This document shows positions 33,194 to 42,782 of a DNA stretch of 64,000 bases, piece by piece. The stretch covers positions 248,001 through 312,000 of the forward strand of contig JAHHHR010000001.1 of the NCBI GenBank assembly GCA_019359245.1, written 5' to 3'. The stretch is from Nostoc desertorum CM1-VF14 (GTDB lineage: Bacteria > Cyanobacteriota > Cyanobacteriia > Cyanobacteriales > Nostocaceae). Below the pieces are notes generated by a model that worked only from the letters and a program-made list of their open reading frames with translations, was not told the DNA's origin and ran no database searches. The position numbers were made by a program, and so were the translations under genes. The first letter of the stretch is position 1. Each line of letters begins with the position of its first letter.

Positions 33194-33208
33194 AAGGCTT
33201 TCAGCCTT
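33194..33208 (+). terminator. Hairpin after the tRNA-Cys fragment
   Basis: AAGGCT-TTC-AGCCTT followed by TT forms a short stem directly behind the tRNA end, as expected for a tRNA gene terminator retained with the original flank. Confidence 0.55.
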
Positions 33209-33549
33209 TTAGGACAGTCAAAAAACCAACCAACTGGGGTAAATGATATTCAAAGTGATAGCCAAAGCGTCAGTATGCCCCTAAATATTCTATAGGTTAA
33301 CTCTGTTTACCTCTGTTTGGTATTTCTTGCTGACCAATACTAACCTTAATGTCCTAGCGATCGCCTCAAATAATCAGTTTAATGTCATAGGTTATTGAAT
33401 AAACTGTAAACCGATAGGGTTACCGGATGGGTAATAGGTAAAAATAAATATTGACATTAAATTACTCGTTAACTGAGCTAGCTCATAGTAACCAATAGGA
33501 ATAACCACTAAATTGAAGTCAATCAACATTCCAATTGGTTCAAAAAACT
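33209..33549. other. Intergenic region before the globin gene
   Basis: No gene is visible. It is AT-rich with one HIP1 site near 33357 and probably holds the globin promoter, which I cannot define. Confidence 0.4.
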
Positions 33550-34008
33550 ATGATTAGCCAACAAACAATAGATATCGTTAAATCTACAGCACCTGTCTTG
33601 AAAAAGAACGGTCAGCAAATTACAACTCGGATGTATGAAATTATGTTTCAAAACCATCCAGAAATCAGAGGACAATTTGATATGTCTTCTCAAGCAGATG
33701 GTTCTCAGCCTGCGAGGTTGGCTACAGCAGTTTATAGCTATGCTGCCCAAATTGATAATTTGCCTACTTTAAAATCGATGGTGGAAAAGATTGCCCATCG
33801 TCATGTTCAGGCCCATGTTACACCAGAGCAATATACTATTGTCGGGGAAAGTTTACTGCAAGCCATGAAAGATGTTTTGGGAGAAGCTGCTACAGAAGAA
33901 GTGATGGCGGCTTGGGCTAAAGCTTATCAGGCATTGTCTCAGGTTTTCATTCACAGAGAACATGACATATATATAGGTGAAGAGAGAAAACAAGTTGTGC
34001 ATTCTTAA
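33550..34008 (+). CDS. Single-domain globin (flavohaemoglobin-type haem domain)
   Basis: This 152-residue protein matches the N-terminal haem domain of flavohaemoglobins: MISQQTIDIVKSTAPVLKKN, TRMYEIMFQNHPEIRGQF, then KIAHRHVQAHVTPEQYTIVG. The proximal His falls at residue 85, as in Hmp, if the ATG at 33550 is used (a TTG at 33535 would add five residues). The FAD/NAD reductase half is absent, so it resembles Vitreoscilla-type single-domain haemoglobins. Likely roles are O2 or NO binding. It stands alone, just right of the tRNA-Cys scar. Confidence 0.88.
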   Translation: MISQQTIDIVKSTAPVLKKNGQQITTRMYEIMFQNHPEIRGQFDMSSQADGSQPARLATAVYSYAAQIDNLPTLKSMVEKIAHRHVQAHVTPEQYTIVGESLLQAMKDVLGEAATEEVMAAWAKAYQALSQVFIHREHDIYIGEERKQVVHS

Positions 34009-34502
34009 CGACAAAACTATATTTTCGTTGCTTCCTGCAAATTAGCGATCGCTTTTTCTATCGTCTCTCCTTAGCTAGCGGTTCCCACTTCTGGACATTC
34101 AGCTACGTAAACATTCTCTTCCCAATACAGAATTGCTACAAGTGATTTCCAAATAAAAAAATAATCAATCCCTTTGGTGAGCAGGGGAAGAAGAAACCGG
34201 ACAGTCGTATTGGACGCAAGAATTGCGTAATTTAATTTTTGGATAGCTACGGTATACACACAAGCCTTCTAACATTTCCCCATAGGTTTTTGATCCCCAC
34301 AACCCCCCTTAAAAAGTGGGGCAAAAACTTCTCAAAGTCCCCCAATTGATTGGGGGATTTAGGAGGATCTAAACGCTGTAAGACAACTCTCAAATACTTG
34401 TGTGTACATCGTAGCCTTTTAGGAGAGAGATCAAACTATATTGCATAGAAACGAGAAGCACTATAACCTGGGTTTTGGAAACCTTTTAACCAAACACGGA
34501 TT
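34009..34502. other. Intergenic region with dispersed palindrome
   Basis: The perfect palindrome TCCCCCAAT-TG-ATTGGGGGA lies at 34338-34357 in a context (CCCCCTTAAAAAGTGGGG, TTAGGAGGAT) common between Nostoc genes. The following CTTGTGTGTAC and TTTTAGGAGAGA pieces recur in similar form at about 51239-51270. No gene is supported. Confidence 0.5.
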
Positions 34503-35576
34503 ATGAAAAAGCTGATCAACAAGCCGGAAGACTTTGTGCGGGAAAGTCTAGAAGGTATGGCGGCGGCTCATTCCGATTTAATTAAACTGAACTATGATCC
34601 CGCATTTGTCTATCGAGCCGATGCACCTATTCAGGGAAAGGTAACAATTATTTCAGGTGGTGGCAGTGGACATGAACCAATGCACGCTGGTTTCGTGGGC
34701 AAAGGAATGCTTGATGCAGCTTGTCCTGGAGAGGTTTTCACTTCGCCTACTCCTGACCAAATGCTAGAAGCGGCAAAGCTTGTAGATGGAGGATCTGGTA
34801 TCCTTTATATCGTCAAAAATTACAGTGGCGATGTCATGAACTTTGAAATGGCAACAGAGTTAGCTCGTAGTGAGGGCATTCGATCGCTAAATATTTTGAT
34901 TGATGACGATGTAGCAGTGAAGGATAGTCTCTATACCCAAGGACGGCGGGGTGTGGGAACAACAATACTGGCGGAAAAAATTTGTGGTGCTGCGGCTGAG
35001 GCAGGGTATGATTTGCCACAAGTAGCAAATTTATGTCGCAGAGTAAATCTGAATGGGCGGAGTATGGGAATTGCTCTAACATCTTGTACAGTCCCCGCTA
35101 ATGGAACGCCGACATTTGAATTGAGCGATCGCGAAATTGAATTAGGTATCGGTATTCACGGTGAGCCAGGAACAGAACGTACAGCTATCAAAACAGTAGA
35201 TGAGATCACCGAAATTTTAACGCGATCGCTCCTTGAGGATGCAGCATACAGCCGCACACTGCGCGAGTGGGATGAAGACAAAGGAGAATGGGTAGATGTA
35301 GAACTAACAAATCTACCATTTGCCAAAGGCGATCGCTTATTAGCTTTTGTCAATAGTATGGGTGGAACTCCGGTTTCTGAACTGTATATTGTTTACCGCA
35401 AACTCGCCCAAATCTGCGAACAGCAAGGATTGCAAATTGTGCGAAACTTGATAGGCCCTTACATTACATCTCTAGAAATGCAAGGTTGCTCCATTACCCT
35501 GCTGAAATTAGATGACGAGATGATCCGCCTATGGGATGCACCAGTAAAAACACCAAGTTGGCGTTGGGGAATTTAA
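34503..35576 (+). CDS. dhaK: Dihydroxyacetone kinase subunit DhaK
   Basis: DhaK binds dihydroxyacetone covalently through a His; the GIGIHGEPG motif places it at residue 219. Other family marks are [17 protein letters not shown] near residue 52 and [11 protein letters not shown]. The length of 357 is normal. DhaL starts 13 bp downstream, an operon. In bacteria with a PTS the DhaL-bound ADP is recharged by DhaM, but no dhaM is seen here and cyanobacteria generally lack the sugar PTS, so the phosphate donor is an open point. Confidence 0.95.
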   Translation: MKKLINKPEDFVRESLEGMAAAHSDLIKLNYDPAFVYRADAPIQGKVTIISGGGSGHEPMHAGFVGKGMLDAACPGEVFTSPTPDQMLEAAKLVDGGSGILYIVKNYSGDVMNFEMATELARSEGIRSLNILIDDDVAVKDSLYTQGRRGVGTTILAEKICGAAAEAGYDLPQVANLCRRVNLNGRSMGIALTSCTVPANGTPTFELSDREIELGIGIHGEPGTERTAIKTVDEITEILTRSLLEDAAYSRTLREWDEDKGEWVDVELTNLPFAKGDRLLAFVNSMGGTPVSELYIVYRKLAQICEQQGLQIVRNLIGPYITSLEMQGCSITLLKLDDEMIRLWDAPVKTPSWRWGI

Positions 35577-35589
35577 CTAATTACGAATT

Positions 35590-36228
35590 ATGTTGAGTCA
35601 GGCGCAGATATTGCAATGGTTGCAGGCTTATGCAACTGAGATAGAGCAGAATAAAGCATATTTGACAGAATTAGATGCTGCGATAGGCGATGCGGATCAT
35701 GGGATCAATATGGATCGTGGCTTTAAAAAGGTAAGCGCTCAGTTACCAACTCTTACAGACAAGGACATCAGCAACATTCTTAAAACTGTCAGTATGACCT
35801 TGATTTCTTCCATTGGCGGTGCTAGTGGCCCTCTTTATGGCACTTGGTTTTTGCGAGCCAGTACAGCAGTAGTTAGTAAGCAAGAATTAACAGAACAAGA
35901 TGTTTTAGGGCTACTCCAAGCAGGCTTAGACGGCGTGGTGCAACGTGGCAAAGCGCAACTAGGAGACAAAACAATGGTGGATGTGTTATCTCCGGCTGTA
36001 GCCGCTTTTGGGCAAGCTGTAGGAGAAAGCAAGGGAACGCTAGAAGCTTTGCAACAAGCTGTAGCAGCAGCCCAAAGTGGGTTGCAGGAAACTATACCGA
36101 TGCAGGCGAAAAAGGGACGGGCTAGCTACTTGGGGGAGCGGAGCATTGGACATCCAGATCCAGGAGGGACTTCTGCTTACTTGATGTTGAAGAGTTTACT
36201 AGGGGTGTTGGAAAGTTCTGGGGAATAA
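35590..36228 (+). CDS. dhaL: Dihydroxyacetone kinase subunit DhaL
   Basis: This 212-residue nucleotide-binding subunit contains AAIGDADHGINMDRGF, whose Asp residues hold the two Mg ions and ADP. It also has ISSIGGASGPLYGTWF and the C-terminal SIGHPDPGGTSAYLM lid motif. It would transfer phosphate to the substrate held by DhaK. It is coupled to dhaK by a 13-bp gap and followed by a long non-coding region, so the operon ends here. Confidence 0.95.
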   Translation: MLSQAQILQWLQAYATEIEQNKAYLTELDAAIGDADHGINMDRGFKKVSAQLPTLTDKDISNILKTVSMTLISSIGGASGPLYGTWFLRASTAVVSKQELTEQDVLGLLQAGLDGVVQRGKAQLGDKTMVDVLSPAVAAFGQAVGESKGTLEALQQAVAAAQSGLQETIPMQAKKGRASYLGERSIGHPDPGGTSAYLMLKSLLGVLESSGE

Positions 36229-36867
36229 CGCTGGCTGGATAAATGGCTCACTACAAACGTTTCCACAAGCTAGTCTGAGTATTTATTTTAGGCGATCGCG
36301 GCTATCTTTATGAAGACTCTCCCAGATAACCAGACGACCTTATACATTTCAACATTTCTGTAACAAATTAAATGTATCGTTAATACTCTGCTTTCTCTGG
36401 AATTTTTTTCAAATTAAACTATTTCGTTACCATTTACATTAGATTAACTTTATAAAATTTGTTTTTTTAATTCAGTAGATACTCATTTTAATAGTTAAGT
36501 AAATATTAGGTTATCACATCCTCAAAAGGATCATACATTTATCTTAATGCTTTCCGATTAGGTGTAGCGCCGAAGTACAGCACCGAATAGTTTTGCCTAT
36601 TTGAAAAATTTAATTTATGCATCTACTATCCATTTGTGAATCTTCAAACAAAGAACATTTATATAAAGCTTTTAGAGAAAGTGATTGCCTTGCATTTAAG
36701 AGAATATTAATGTTCTTGCCTTGGTGAGATGAAGCAAAGGGCAAAAATATTTCTAAAAATCTATATTTTACAACAAACCATCATTCTTTTTTAGGACAAT
36801 GGCATTAAGCCATGCGCCAAGAAATTTGACGGCGTATGAAAACCTGGAAATAGAGAGGGTAACCAAC
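36229..36867. other. Long AT-rich intergenic region
   Basis: Nothing clear is visible apart from one HIP1 site near 36293 and an AT-rich stretch 36400-36600. A start at 36799 for the next gene is possible but less likely than 36868. Confidence 0.4.
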
Positions 36868-37449
36868 ATGACATCTTTTGAATCGAATGAGATTAATGCC
36901 GTTGAAGTAGATAATGTCAGGTTTGAAACTGTGGTATCAGAGAAGATATTAACCATCCCAGAAGCCAAGCACGGTAATCGTGTAGAGCTTGGTATTCGTA
37001 TTACTAATAATACGCAAAGTTTTTTTTACTTTTCATCCCATGTTTATTCGATGTTTGCAGAAATGATAGCACCAAATGGTCAAGTCATGGTAACAGGTTT
37101 GCACTCCGAACGAATTGACCCACCAATTGAATCTGATTATGTGCTGGTAGTGCCAGGAGAATCAATAACTTTGTCTCGTGATGCTTTTCTTTTTTGGATA
37201 CAGAACCGTAAGAAAAAACGTGATCGAAAGTTAACTTTAAATATTCCTTTTCCATCTGAGGACATTTATGCTTTTCGCCCACTTTATCCAGGTACATATC
37301 GATTTCGGTTCAAGTATCGTCAATCTCGTAAAGGGCTGGAGGATTCTTCTAACTGGATTGAACCAACAATATTACAAACAATACTACAAAATCTCTGGAC
37401 TGGAGAGGTACTAACTCCACTTGTAGAGATTCGTTTAGTAGAGTCATAA
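36868..37449 (+). CDS. Hypothetical protein, first of a tandem pair
   Basis: This protein of 193 residues is counted from MTSFESNEINAVEVDNVRFE; an earlier ATG at 36799 would add 23 residues, but the downstream paralogue begins at the equivalent of 36868. It looks like an all-beta, immunoglobulin-like domain (GNRVELGIRITNNTQSFFYF, YVLVVPGESITLSRDAF, PLYPGTYRFRFKY, TGEVLTPLVEIRL). There is no signal peptide or membrane segment. I do not recognise a function. The next gene is a diverged copy. Confidence 0.6.
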   Translation: MTSFESNEINAVEVDNVRFETVVSEKILTIPEAKHGNRVELGIRITNNTQSFFYFSSHVYSMFAEMIAPNGQVMVTGLHSERIDPPIESDYVLVVPGESITLSRDAFLFWIQNRKKKRDRKLTLNIPFPSEDIYAFRPLYPGTYRFRFKYRQSRKGLEDSSNWIEPTILQTILQNLWTGEVLTPLVEIRLVES

Positions 37450-37513
37450 GTTAAATGCTATACGTTTCATTTCATTCAGACCAGAAAATCTGTAAATCCA
37501 GAAAGCAGCCAAT

Positions 37514-38124
37514 ATGACATCAAGTGAACCAAATGAAATTAATGCCGTTGAAGTGGATAGCGTCTGGTTTGAAACTCTAGTACGGAGCAAATTTTGCGCT
37601 TACCAAAACAAAATCTAGTACAGAAACTTCTGAGTATTTTGAAATTTTTATTACCAATACCGCCAGGATATCTTTCCCCTAAATATTCTGTACAGATTGG
37701 GATACGGATTACTAATAACACTTCAACCTCCCTTAGATTTAGCTTTTATTTCACCATACTTCCAGAACTAGTGAATGTGTACGGTCGAATTCCATTGGAG
37801 GGTGGTTGGATTAGAGCTTCAGCATCTTTAGAATCTGATTACCCTCTCGCTATGCCAGGAGAGAGTGTAACATACTTTCCTGAGATAAAAATTTTCGCGA
37901 CTTGGGGTAATCGATTTGGACTTAGCATCACCAGTGGAGATAGTGGTACATGGTTTTTTCAACCTCTCAAGCCAGGTAATTATCAGTTCCGATTTATTTA
38001 TAACAATCAAAATGAAAAGGAAACAACGTACAGTTCTGTGAGTAGAGATATGAACTTAATAGAAGGTATTTGGACGGGTGAAGTATTAACTCCATTTGTT
38101 GAGTTACATTTAGTCCAGCTTTAA
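37514..38124 (+). pseudogene. Diverged paralogue of the preceding gene with a frameshift
   Basis: It starts MTSSEPNEINAVEVDSVWFE like its neighbour. It then loses one base near 37587 and would stop at TAG 37612-37614. The next frame carries the rest of the homologous domain: EQILRLPKQN, VQIGIRITNNTSTSLRF, YPLAMPGESV, PLKPGNYQFRFIY and TGEVLTPFVELHL. The long conserved 3' frame suggests the mutation is recent, or that the break is a sequencing error. Confidence 0.65.
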
Positions 38125-38163
38125 AGTAAAGCTTTGTCCTAGACATAGCCTAAAAATTCCAAT

Positions 38164-40464
38164 TTATCTGATTATTCGATTGACAGCAGATGTACTCTGA
38201 ATGCGCCATTTACCTCGTTCTCGAATCAAATCATACCGAACTCGCAAATCATCGTTAGAAGAGTTTTTAAACTGACCATTTTCATAGAATTGTGTAACTT
38301 CCTTAACCGTAGCTTCCACTGCGGCACGATCTGCAAATAAATCAATTTTCTCAACAGATTCTATTTTTAGGCTATGGTCGTACTTGCCGTAGCGATTGTC
38401 TGACCTATACTGTTGAGCAATCTGGCGCCATTGAGATAAAGCTGAACCAGTTAAAATCTGATCTAAATTATTAATTTCATGATTGGGTCCTAAAGCTGCG
38501 GCTTTGGTCGAGAACCAAGTCCGAATAACTTCCTCTGCCGTTGCATTTGTTAAAGGGCCATCTAATGCTCCTGGTTTACTATTTGGAGTAGGAATAGGTA
38601 TTGGTGGTTGATTTATCTGTACAGACAACTCTGAACCACGCACAGAGGATGTAGGGAAAAACAGATTTTTTAACCATCCAAAAGTTGTTGTGGCTACCAC
38701 CCAGAGAACTAATAGACTCACCAAAGAAATAAACACTCTCCATACCAGTCGTGTTTTCCCTTCGATAGTGTTAGCAAAAGTTCGCCGCCGCCGGGGACGA
38801 CGAGAATGAGGACGATTATCTGGGATAGGTTCTCGAATAGTAGATTGAGTAGGTTTTCTCCGCCTACGCTTTTGGTTATGGTCGGGTGCAGCACTTTTAG
38901 CTGAACCATTCAAATGCTGATTAGTGCCTCTGGTCGTCATTCGTTCAGCAGCAGGAACCTCTGATTTTATACTTCCAGATGAACTCCACAGGGGTGATGA
39001 TAAGTTTAAATATTCGGGCGTTGGTGTTTCTGGCAAATCTAGATCAGGTGTTCTGCTGTGATTAAATTGTGCTGAGGTCTTAGTTGAATTGTTGTGGAAA
39101 TGGGGCTTATTTGTCTGTGGTTGGGGAAAATACTGGGGGTTAATAACAGCCCATTCATTAGTTGTTTCTGCATCAGTTGGCAGTGCTTCTAAATAAGCTT
39201 GTACCTGTTGATTAGCAAAGTAATCTTTTAGGAAAGCTTGCTGATTTGTCAAATCTCGAAAATGGGGAAATACTTCGTGTTGCAACCACTGTTCTGCATA
39301 TAGACACAGCCCCGGTAACAAATCTGGAGAGTCTTGAGATTTTTCCCGAATAAAAGCTAAAGCTTCGTACTCCTGACTAAGTTCTAAAACACGAGTTGCT
39401 TCTTCAGTTTGCCCCAAGAGTAACGCACATAGCGACTGTTCTAAATGTACATCTTGGCGTTTTCCCAGACGCACGAGCATTTGCCTTGCTTGACGAATTA
39501 AAGCCGGTTGCCGTTGAGCAAATCCCCGTGCTATCAAGGCATAAACAGCTAAGTAAGTGGCAACAGCAGAAGGACGTTTGCTTTGAGCTTCAAATAATTT
39601 ATGCTGCTCTGCGACTGTTAAGTGGTTGCGTAACTGCTGAATAAATCGCAGAAAGTCATCTATATTTAAACCAGATTCATCATTGTTCGTGCCATCAATC
39701 CCACCACGATCTTCTAAAAGGTTTTGTAATAATTCCAAGCCTTGGTTTCGTTCAGCAGTCTTTTCTTGAGGTAGCGCCAGCAACTCCAAAATTCGATATG
39801 GACGCAGCTTATAAAGATCCGCCTGAATTTCCGCCTGTACACTAGAGAACAACCCTTCGCGTACTAGTAGTTCTTGACCAGTTTCTAGAGATATGGCGGC
39901 ATTTTCATAATGACCTTGCTGCCACTGTTCACGACCTAATTCTAGACAAGCAAGGGCAACAGTAAGAACAACATCTGGATGTTCAGGACTTTCGGAAATT
40001 TCTTCGTCTGCTAAACTATGACCTTTTCTTGCACTTGTAGCACCATTTTTATTTACTAAGTACGGACGACCTAGTTTCAGTACAAGTTCGTATTCCCCTA
40101 ACTCTTGCAAAATTAATAAAGCGCCAACTAATTCGTCTTGGTTAATTTCAATACCAAGACTTTGGGTGTCAATACCCCTTTTGGTACTTTCTGTACGATT
40201 TTCCAGTGCTACTGAGGCAGCAGCGAGGTTATCAGGGTCATAGGCGTGGGCAAGATAGAGCTGATCGTAGGTACTGCGTTGTTTTGGATCTGATAAAACC
40301 ACGTAAGCTTCTTCTATGAGTTGTTTACGAGAAGAAATTGCTGCATGAGAATACTCACGTCGTGGCAACTGTACAATGCGATCGCTGTATGCCTGTCGCA
40401 ATTGTTCATCTGTTGCCGCCAACGGTAGTCCTAAAATTCGGTAGTAATCTAGCGGAATTCGCAC
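38164..40464 (-). CDS. ftn2: Cell division protein Ftn2/ZipN (ARC6 homologue)
   Basis: This 766-residue protein organises the Z-ring at the membrane in cyanobacteria, as ARC6 does in plastids. The N-terminus is a J-like domain (LDYYRILGLPLAATDEQLRQ ... YVVLSDPKQRSTYDQLY) in which I see no HPD tripeptide. A long helical region follows, then a basic stretch (RRRRKPT), one membrane segment around residues 565-590 (ISLVSLLVLWVVATTTFGWL) and a C-terminal IMS-type domain (EVIRTWFSTKAAALG to the end). It starts with GTG at 40464. It converges with the frameshifted gene at 38124. Confidence 0.92.
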   Translation of the reverse strand: MRIPLDYYRILGLPLAATDEQLRQAYSDRIVQLPRREYSHAAISSRKQLIEEAYVVLSDPKQRSTYDQLYLAHAYDPDNLAAASVALENRTESTKRGIDTQSLGIEINQDELVGALLILQELGEYELVLKLGRPYLVNKNGATSARKGHSLADEEISESPEHPDVVLTVALACLELGREQWQQGHYENAAISLETGQELLVREGLFSSVQAEIQADLYKLRPYRILELLALPQEKTAERNQGLELLQNLLEDRGGIDGTNNDESGLNIDDFLRFIQQLRNHLTVAEQHKLFEAQSKRPSAVATYLAVYALIARGFAQRQPALIRQARQMLVRLGKRQDVHLEQSLCALLLGQTEEATRVLELSQEYEALAFIREKSQDSPDLLPGLCLYAEQWLQHEVFPHFRDLTNQQAFLKDYFANQQVQAYLEALPTDAETTNEWAVINPQYFPQPQTNKPHFHNNSTKTSAQFNHSRTPDLDLPETPTPEYLNLSSPLWSSSGSIKSEVPAAERMTTRGTNQHLNGSAKSAAPDHNQKRRRRKPTQSTIREPIPDNRPHSRRPRRRRTFANTIEGKTRLVWRVFISLVSLLVLWVVATTTFGWLKNLFFPTSSVRGSELSVQINQPPIPIPTPNSKPGALDGPLTNATAEEVIRTWFSTKAAALGPNHEINNLDQILTGSALSQWRQIAQQYRSDNRYGKYDHSLKIESVEKIDLFADRAAVEATVKEVTQFYENGQFKNSSNDDLRVRYDLIRERGKWRIQSTSAVNRIIR

Positions 40465-41659
40465 AGCCTACTTCCCCTGCACCGTGATCAACATAATTCA
40501 CCTAGAGCTTTCCAGGCCTGTAAAACCGTGCCATAAAAATGCCGTATAGAATTTACTCTACAAGTGTATATTGCAACAACTTGTTTTGTACCTTCCCGAA
40601 ATTTTGAGTCACATTCTAGTACTAATTTTTTGCTTTCGCCTAGAAAACCTCAATTTTCTGTCTTAATTCTTAGTATTTTTGTTTAACACAACTATTATCA
40701 GCCTTCGATAGCACAAACCACAACTACCGCTTTTAATCACGGCATAATTGTTGTGGTTACAAGAATCTATTGATGATTGATTTTTTAGGGACTTTCCCAC
40801 TAGGAGGTTAGTAAAATACTACTTTTGGGGGTTGACCCTGATAACTAGAGAAGAAAATCATATCATAATTTACCTTTAATTACAATTATCTATTTGGGTA
40901 TAGAAAGTTTTGCCTCTTTTTTTTAAATTGTTAATGGATATGCAGAAAGCAGTCTATCTTGATTGCTAGTCTATGAAGGGGAATATTTAGGAGCGCTGAG
41001 TGGTGAGTGCTAATTGCTGAGTAAGAAGTAATGAGGAAGAAGTAGTAATTACTCACTACTTAGAACTGATTTGATGCCTAAGCCTAGTCATATTAGTTTT
41101 TACTCAGTACTCGTTACGGGCTAAACGCCTCGCTACCGCTAACGGCGCTCAAAACTGTTTCGGTGAGAGAGAAAAACTTAAAGCGACAGATATCGTCGTT
41201 AGAGCCAAATTTTCACAGGACAGTGACTGAAAACTTAAAAATCAAACATTAAAAATTCAGCTATTCCCTAAAGACCTTCTTTGGTGCATAAATAAAGTTT
41301 GATTGTTGAGTCTTGCAAACGCTAGCCTGTTAAAAGCTGAGGTTGTTATCAGACCAACTTATTTAACACGCCATCGCTGGTATGCCATTGCAGTAAATCC
41401 AAGCGGTGTTGTACGAAGAAAATCAAACTGCCTACCGGAGGTGGGCGGCTACGCGGGTTCTTCCTTAAGGAGATAAAGGTCGCAAGGCCAGAGACGCTGC
41501 GTAAGACTCAGACCGGATTTAGTTCCGAGTATTCAGCAATGAATACACAAGGGCAGAGCAGCGGCGAATGAGACGCGAAACCTACACTGATACTTTGTAT
41601 ACAGTGTAGTTACTTCATGACCGTAACTTTAAGTTTTACAACAGGAATACTCAAAAATA
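40465..41659. other. Long intergenic region between ftn2 and pdhA
   Basis: These 1.2 kb are without a supported gene. The piece 41112-41150 (TTACGGGCTAAACGCC, CGCTACCGCTAACG) looks like a small dispersed repeat. The segment 41390-41610 is less AT-rich and structured, ending in the hairpin listed separately, and may be a transcribed leader or small RNA. The divergent promoters of both neighbours must lie here. Confidence 0.5.
41582..41609 (+). promoter_or_regulatory. Hairpin in the pdhA leader
   Basis: CTACACTGATAC-TTT-GTATACAGTGTAG forms a 12-bp stem with a single bulged base, ending 50 bp before the pdhA start. No T-run follows, so it is more likely a structural or protein-binding element than a terminator. 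Confidence 0.5.
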
Positions 41660-42694
41660 ATGGTTCAAGAGCGTACTTTACCCACATTTAATCCTGCTAC
41701 TACGCACATTACTAAAGAAGAAGGGTTACGGTTGTATGAGGACATGGTATTAGGGCGCTTGTTTGAAGACAAGTGCGCTGAAATGTACTACAGGGGCAAA
41801 ATGTTTGGTTTTGTCCATTTGTACAACGGTCAAGAAGCCGTTTGCAGTGGTGTTGTGCAGTCAATGCGACCGGGTGAAGATTTCGTTTGCAGTACCTACC
41901 GTGACCACGTTCATGCTCTGAGTGCGGGAGTACCAGCAAAAGAAGTAATGGCAGAATTATTTGGCAAAGCCACAGGTTGCAGTAAAGGGCGCGGTGGTTC
42001 GATGCATATGTTTTCTGCTAAACATCGGTTGCTGGGTGGCTATGCTTTTGTGGCTGAGGGAATTCCTGTAGCAGCCGGAGCGGCTTTTCAAAGCAAATAC
42101 CGCCGCGAAGTGCTAGGAGATAAAAATGCTGACCAAGTAACGGCTTGCTTTTTTGGCGACGGTGCAGCTAATAATGGCCAGTTTTTTGAAACGCTAAATA
42201 TGGCAGCTTTATGGAAACTGCCAATTCTTTTTGTAGTCGAAAATAATAAGTGGGCCATTGGTATGTCTCACGAGCGAGCCACTTCCCAGCCAGAGATTTA
42301 TAAAAAAGCTAGTGCATTTAACATGGTGGGCGTAGAAGTAGATGGCATGGATGTACTAGCAGTTAGAGCCGTGGCTCAAGAAGCTGTAGCCCGTGCCCGC
42401 GCAGGTGAAGGCCCAACATTAATTGAGGCGCTTACCTACCGCTTCCGGGGTCACTCCTTGGCAGATCCTGATGAAATGCGAAGCAAAGCGGAAAAAGAAT
42501 TTTGGTTCGCCCGTGACCCAATTAAGAAGTTGGCAGCTTATTTGCTGGAGCAAAATCTGGCGGATGCAGGAGAAATCAAAGCCATTGACCTTAAAATTCA
42601 GGATGTAATTGACGAAGCCGTTAAGTTCGCCGAAAGCAGCCCCGAACCAGACCCCAGCGAGTTATATCGTTTCGTGTTTGCAGAAGACGAGTAA
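41660..42694 (+). CDS. pdhA: Pyruvate dehydrogenase E1 component, alpha subunit
   Basis: This 344-residue thiamine-diphosphate enzyme subunit decarboxylates pyruvate and passes the acetyl group to E2 lipoyl domains. Visible marks are [20 protein letters not shown], the GRGGSMHMF segment and the ThDP/Mg motif beginning [14 protein letters not shown] and extending to the NN of VENNKWAIG. The regulatory loop [13 protein letters not shown] follows. The beta subunit gene is not adjacent, which is usual in cyanobacteria. It is followed by a repeat tract. Confidence 0.95.
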   Translation: MVQERTLPTFNPATTHITKEEGLRLYEDMVLGRLFEDKCAEMYYRGKMFGFVHLYNGQEAVCSGVVQSMRPGEDFVCSTYRDHVHALSAGVPAKEVMAELFGKATGCSKGRGGSMHMFSAKHRLLGGYAFVAEGIPVAAGAAFQSKYRREVLGDKNADQVTACFFGDGAANNGQFFETLNMAALWKLPILFVVENNKWAIGMSHERATSQPEIYKKASAFNMVGVEVDGMDVLAVRAVAQEAVARARAGEGPTLIEALTYRFRGHSLADPDEMRSKAEKEFWFARDPIKKLAAYLLEQNLADAGEIKAIDLKIQDVIDEAVKFAESSPEPDPSELYRFVFAEDE

Positions 42695-42697
42695 ATT

Positions 42698-42772
42698 TCG
42701 GGGACTGGGGACTGGGAAAAAGTTATTTTAATCCTAATTCCCAATCCCCAATCCCTAATCCCTAATCCCAGG
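42698..42772. repeat. Heptamer-type repeats in both orientations
   Basis: GGGGACTGGGGACTGGG (42700-42716) and CCCAATCCCCAATCCCTAAT (42740-42759) are short tandem units facing each other. They can fold back with G-U pairs and may act as the pdhA terminator. Confidence 0.6.
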
Positions 42773-42782
42773 ACTAAAATTT

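Noticed and set aside
34071..34259. 62-codon minus-strand frame near the globin gene
   Set aside because: No homology I recognise, no ribosome-binding site, and it runs into dispersed-repeat sequence.
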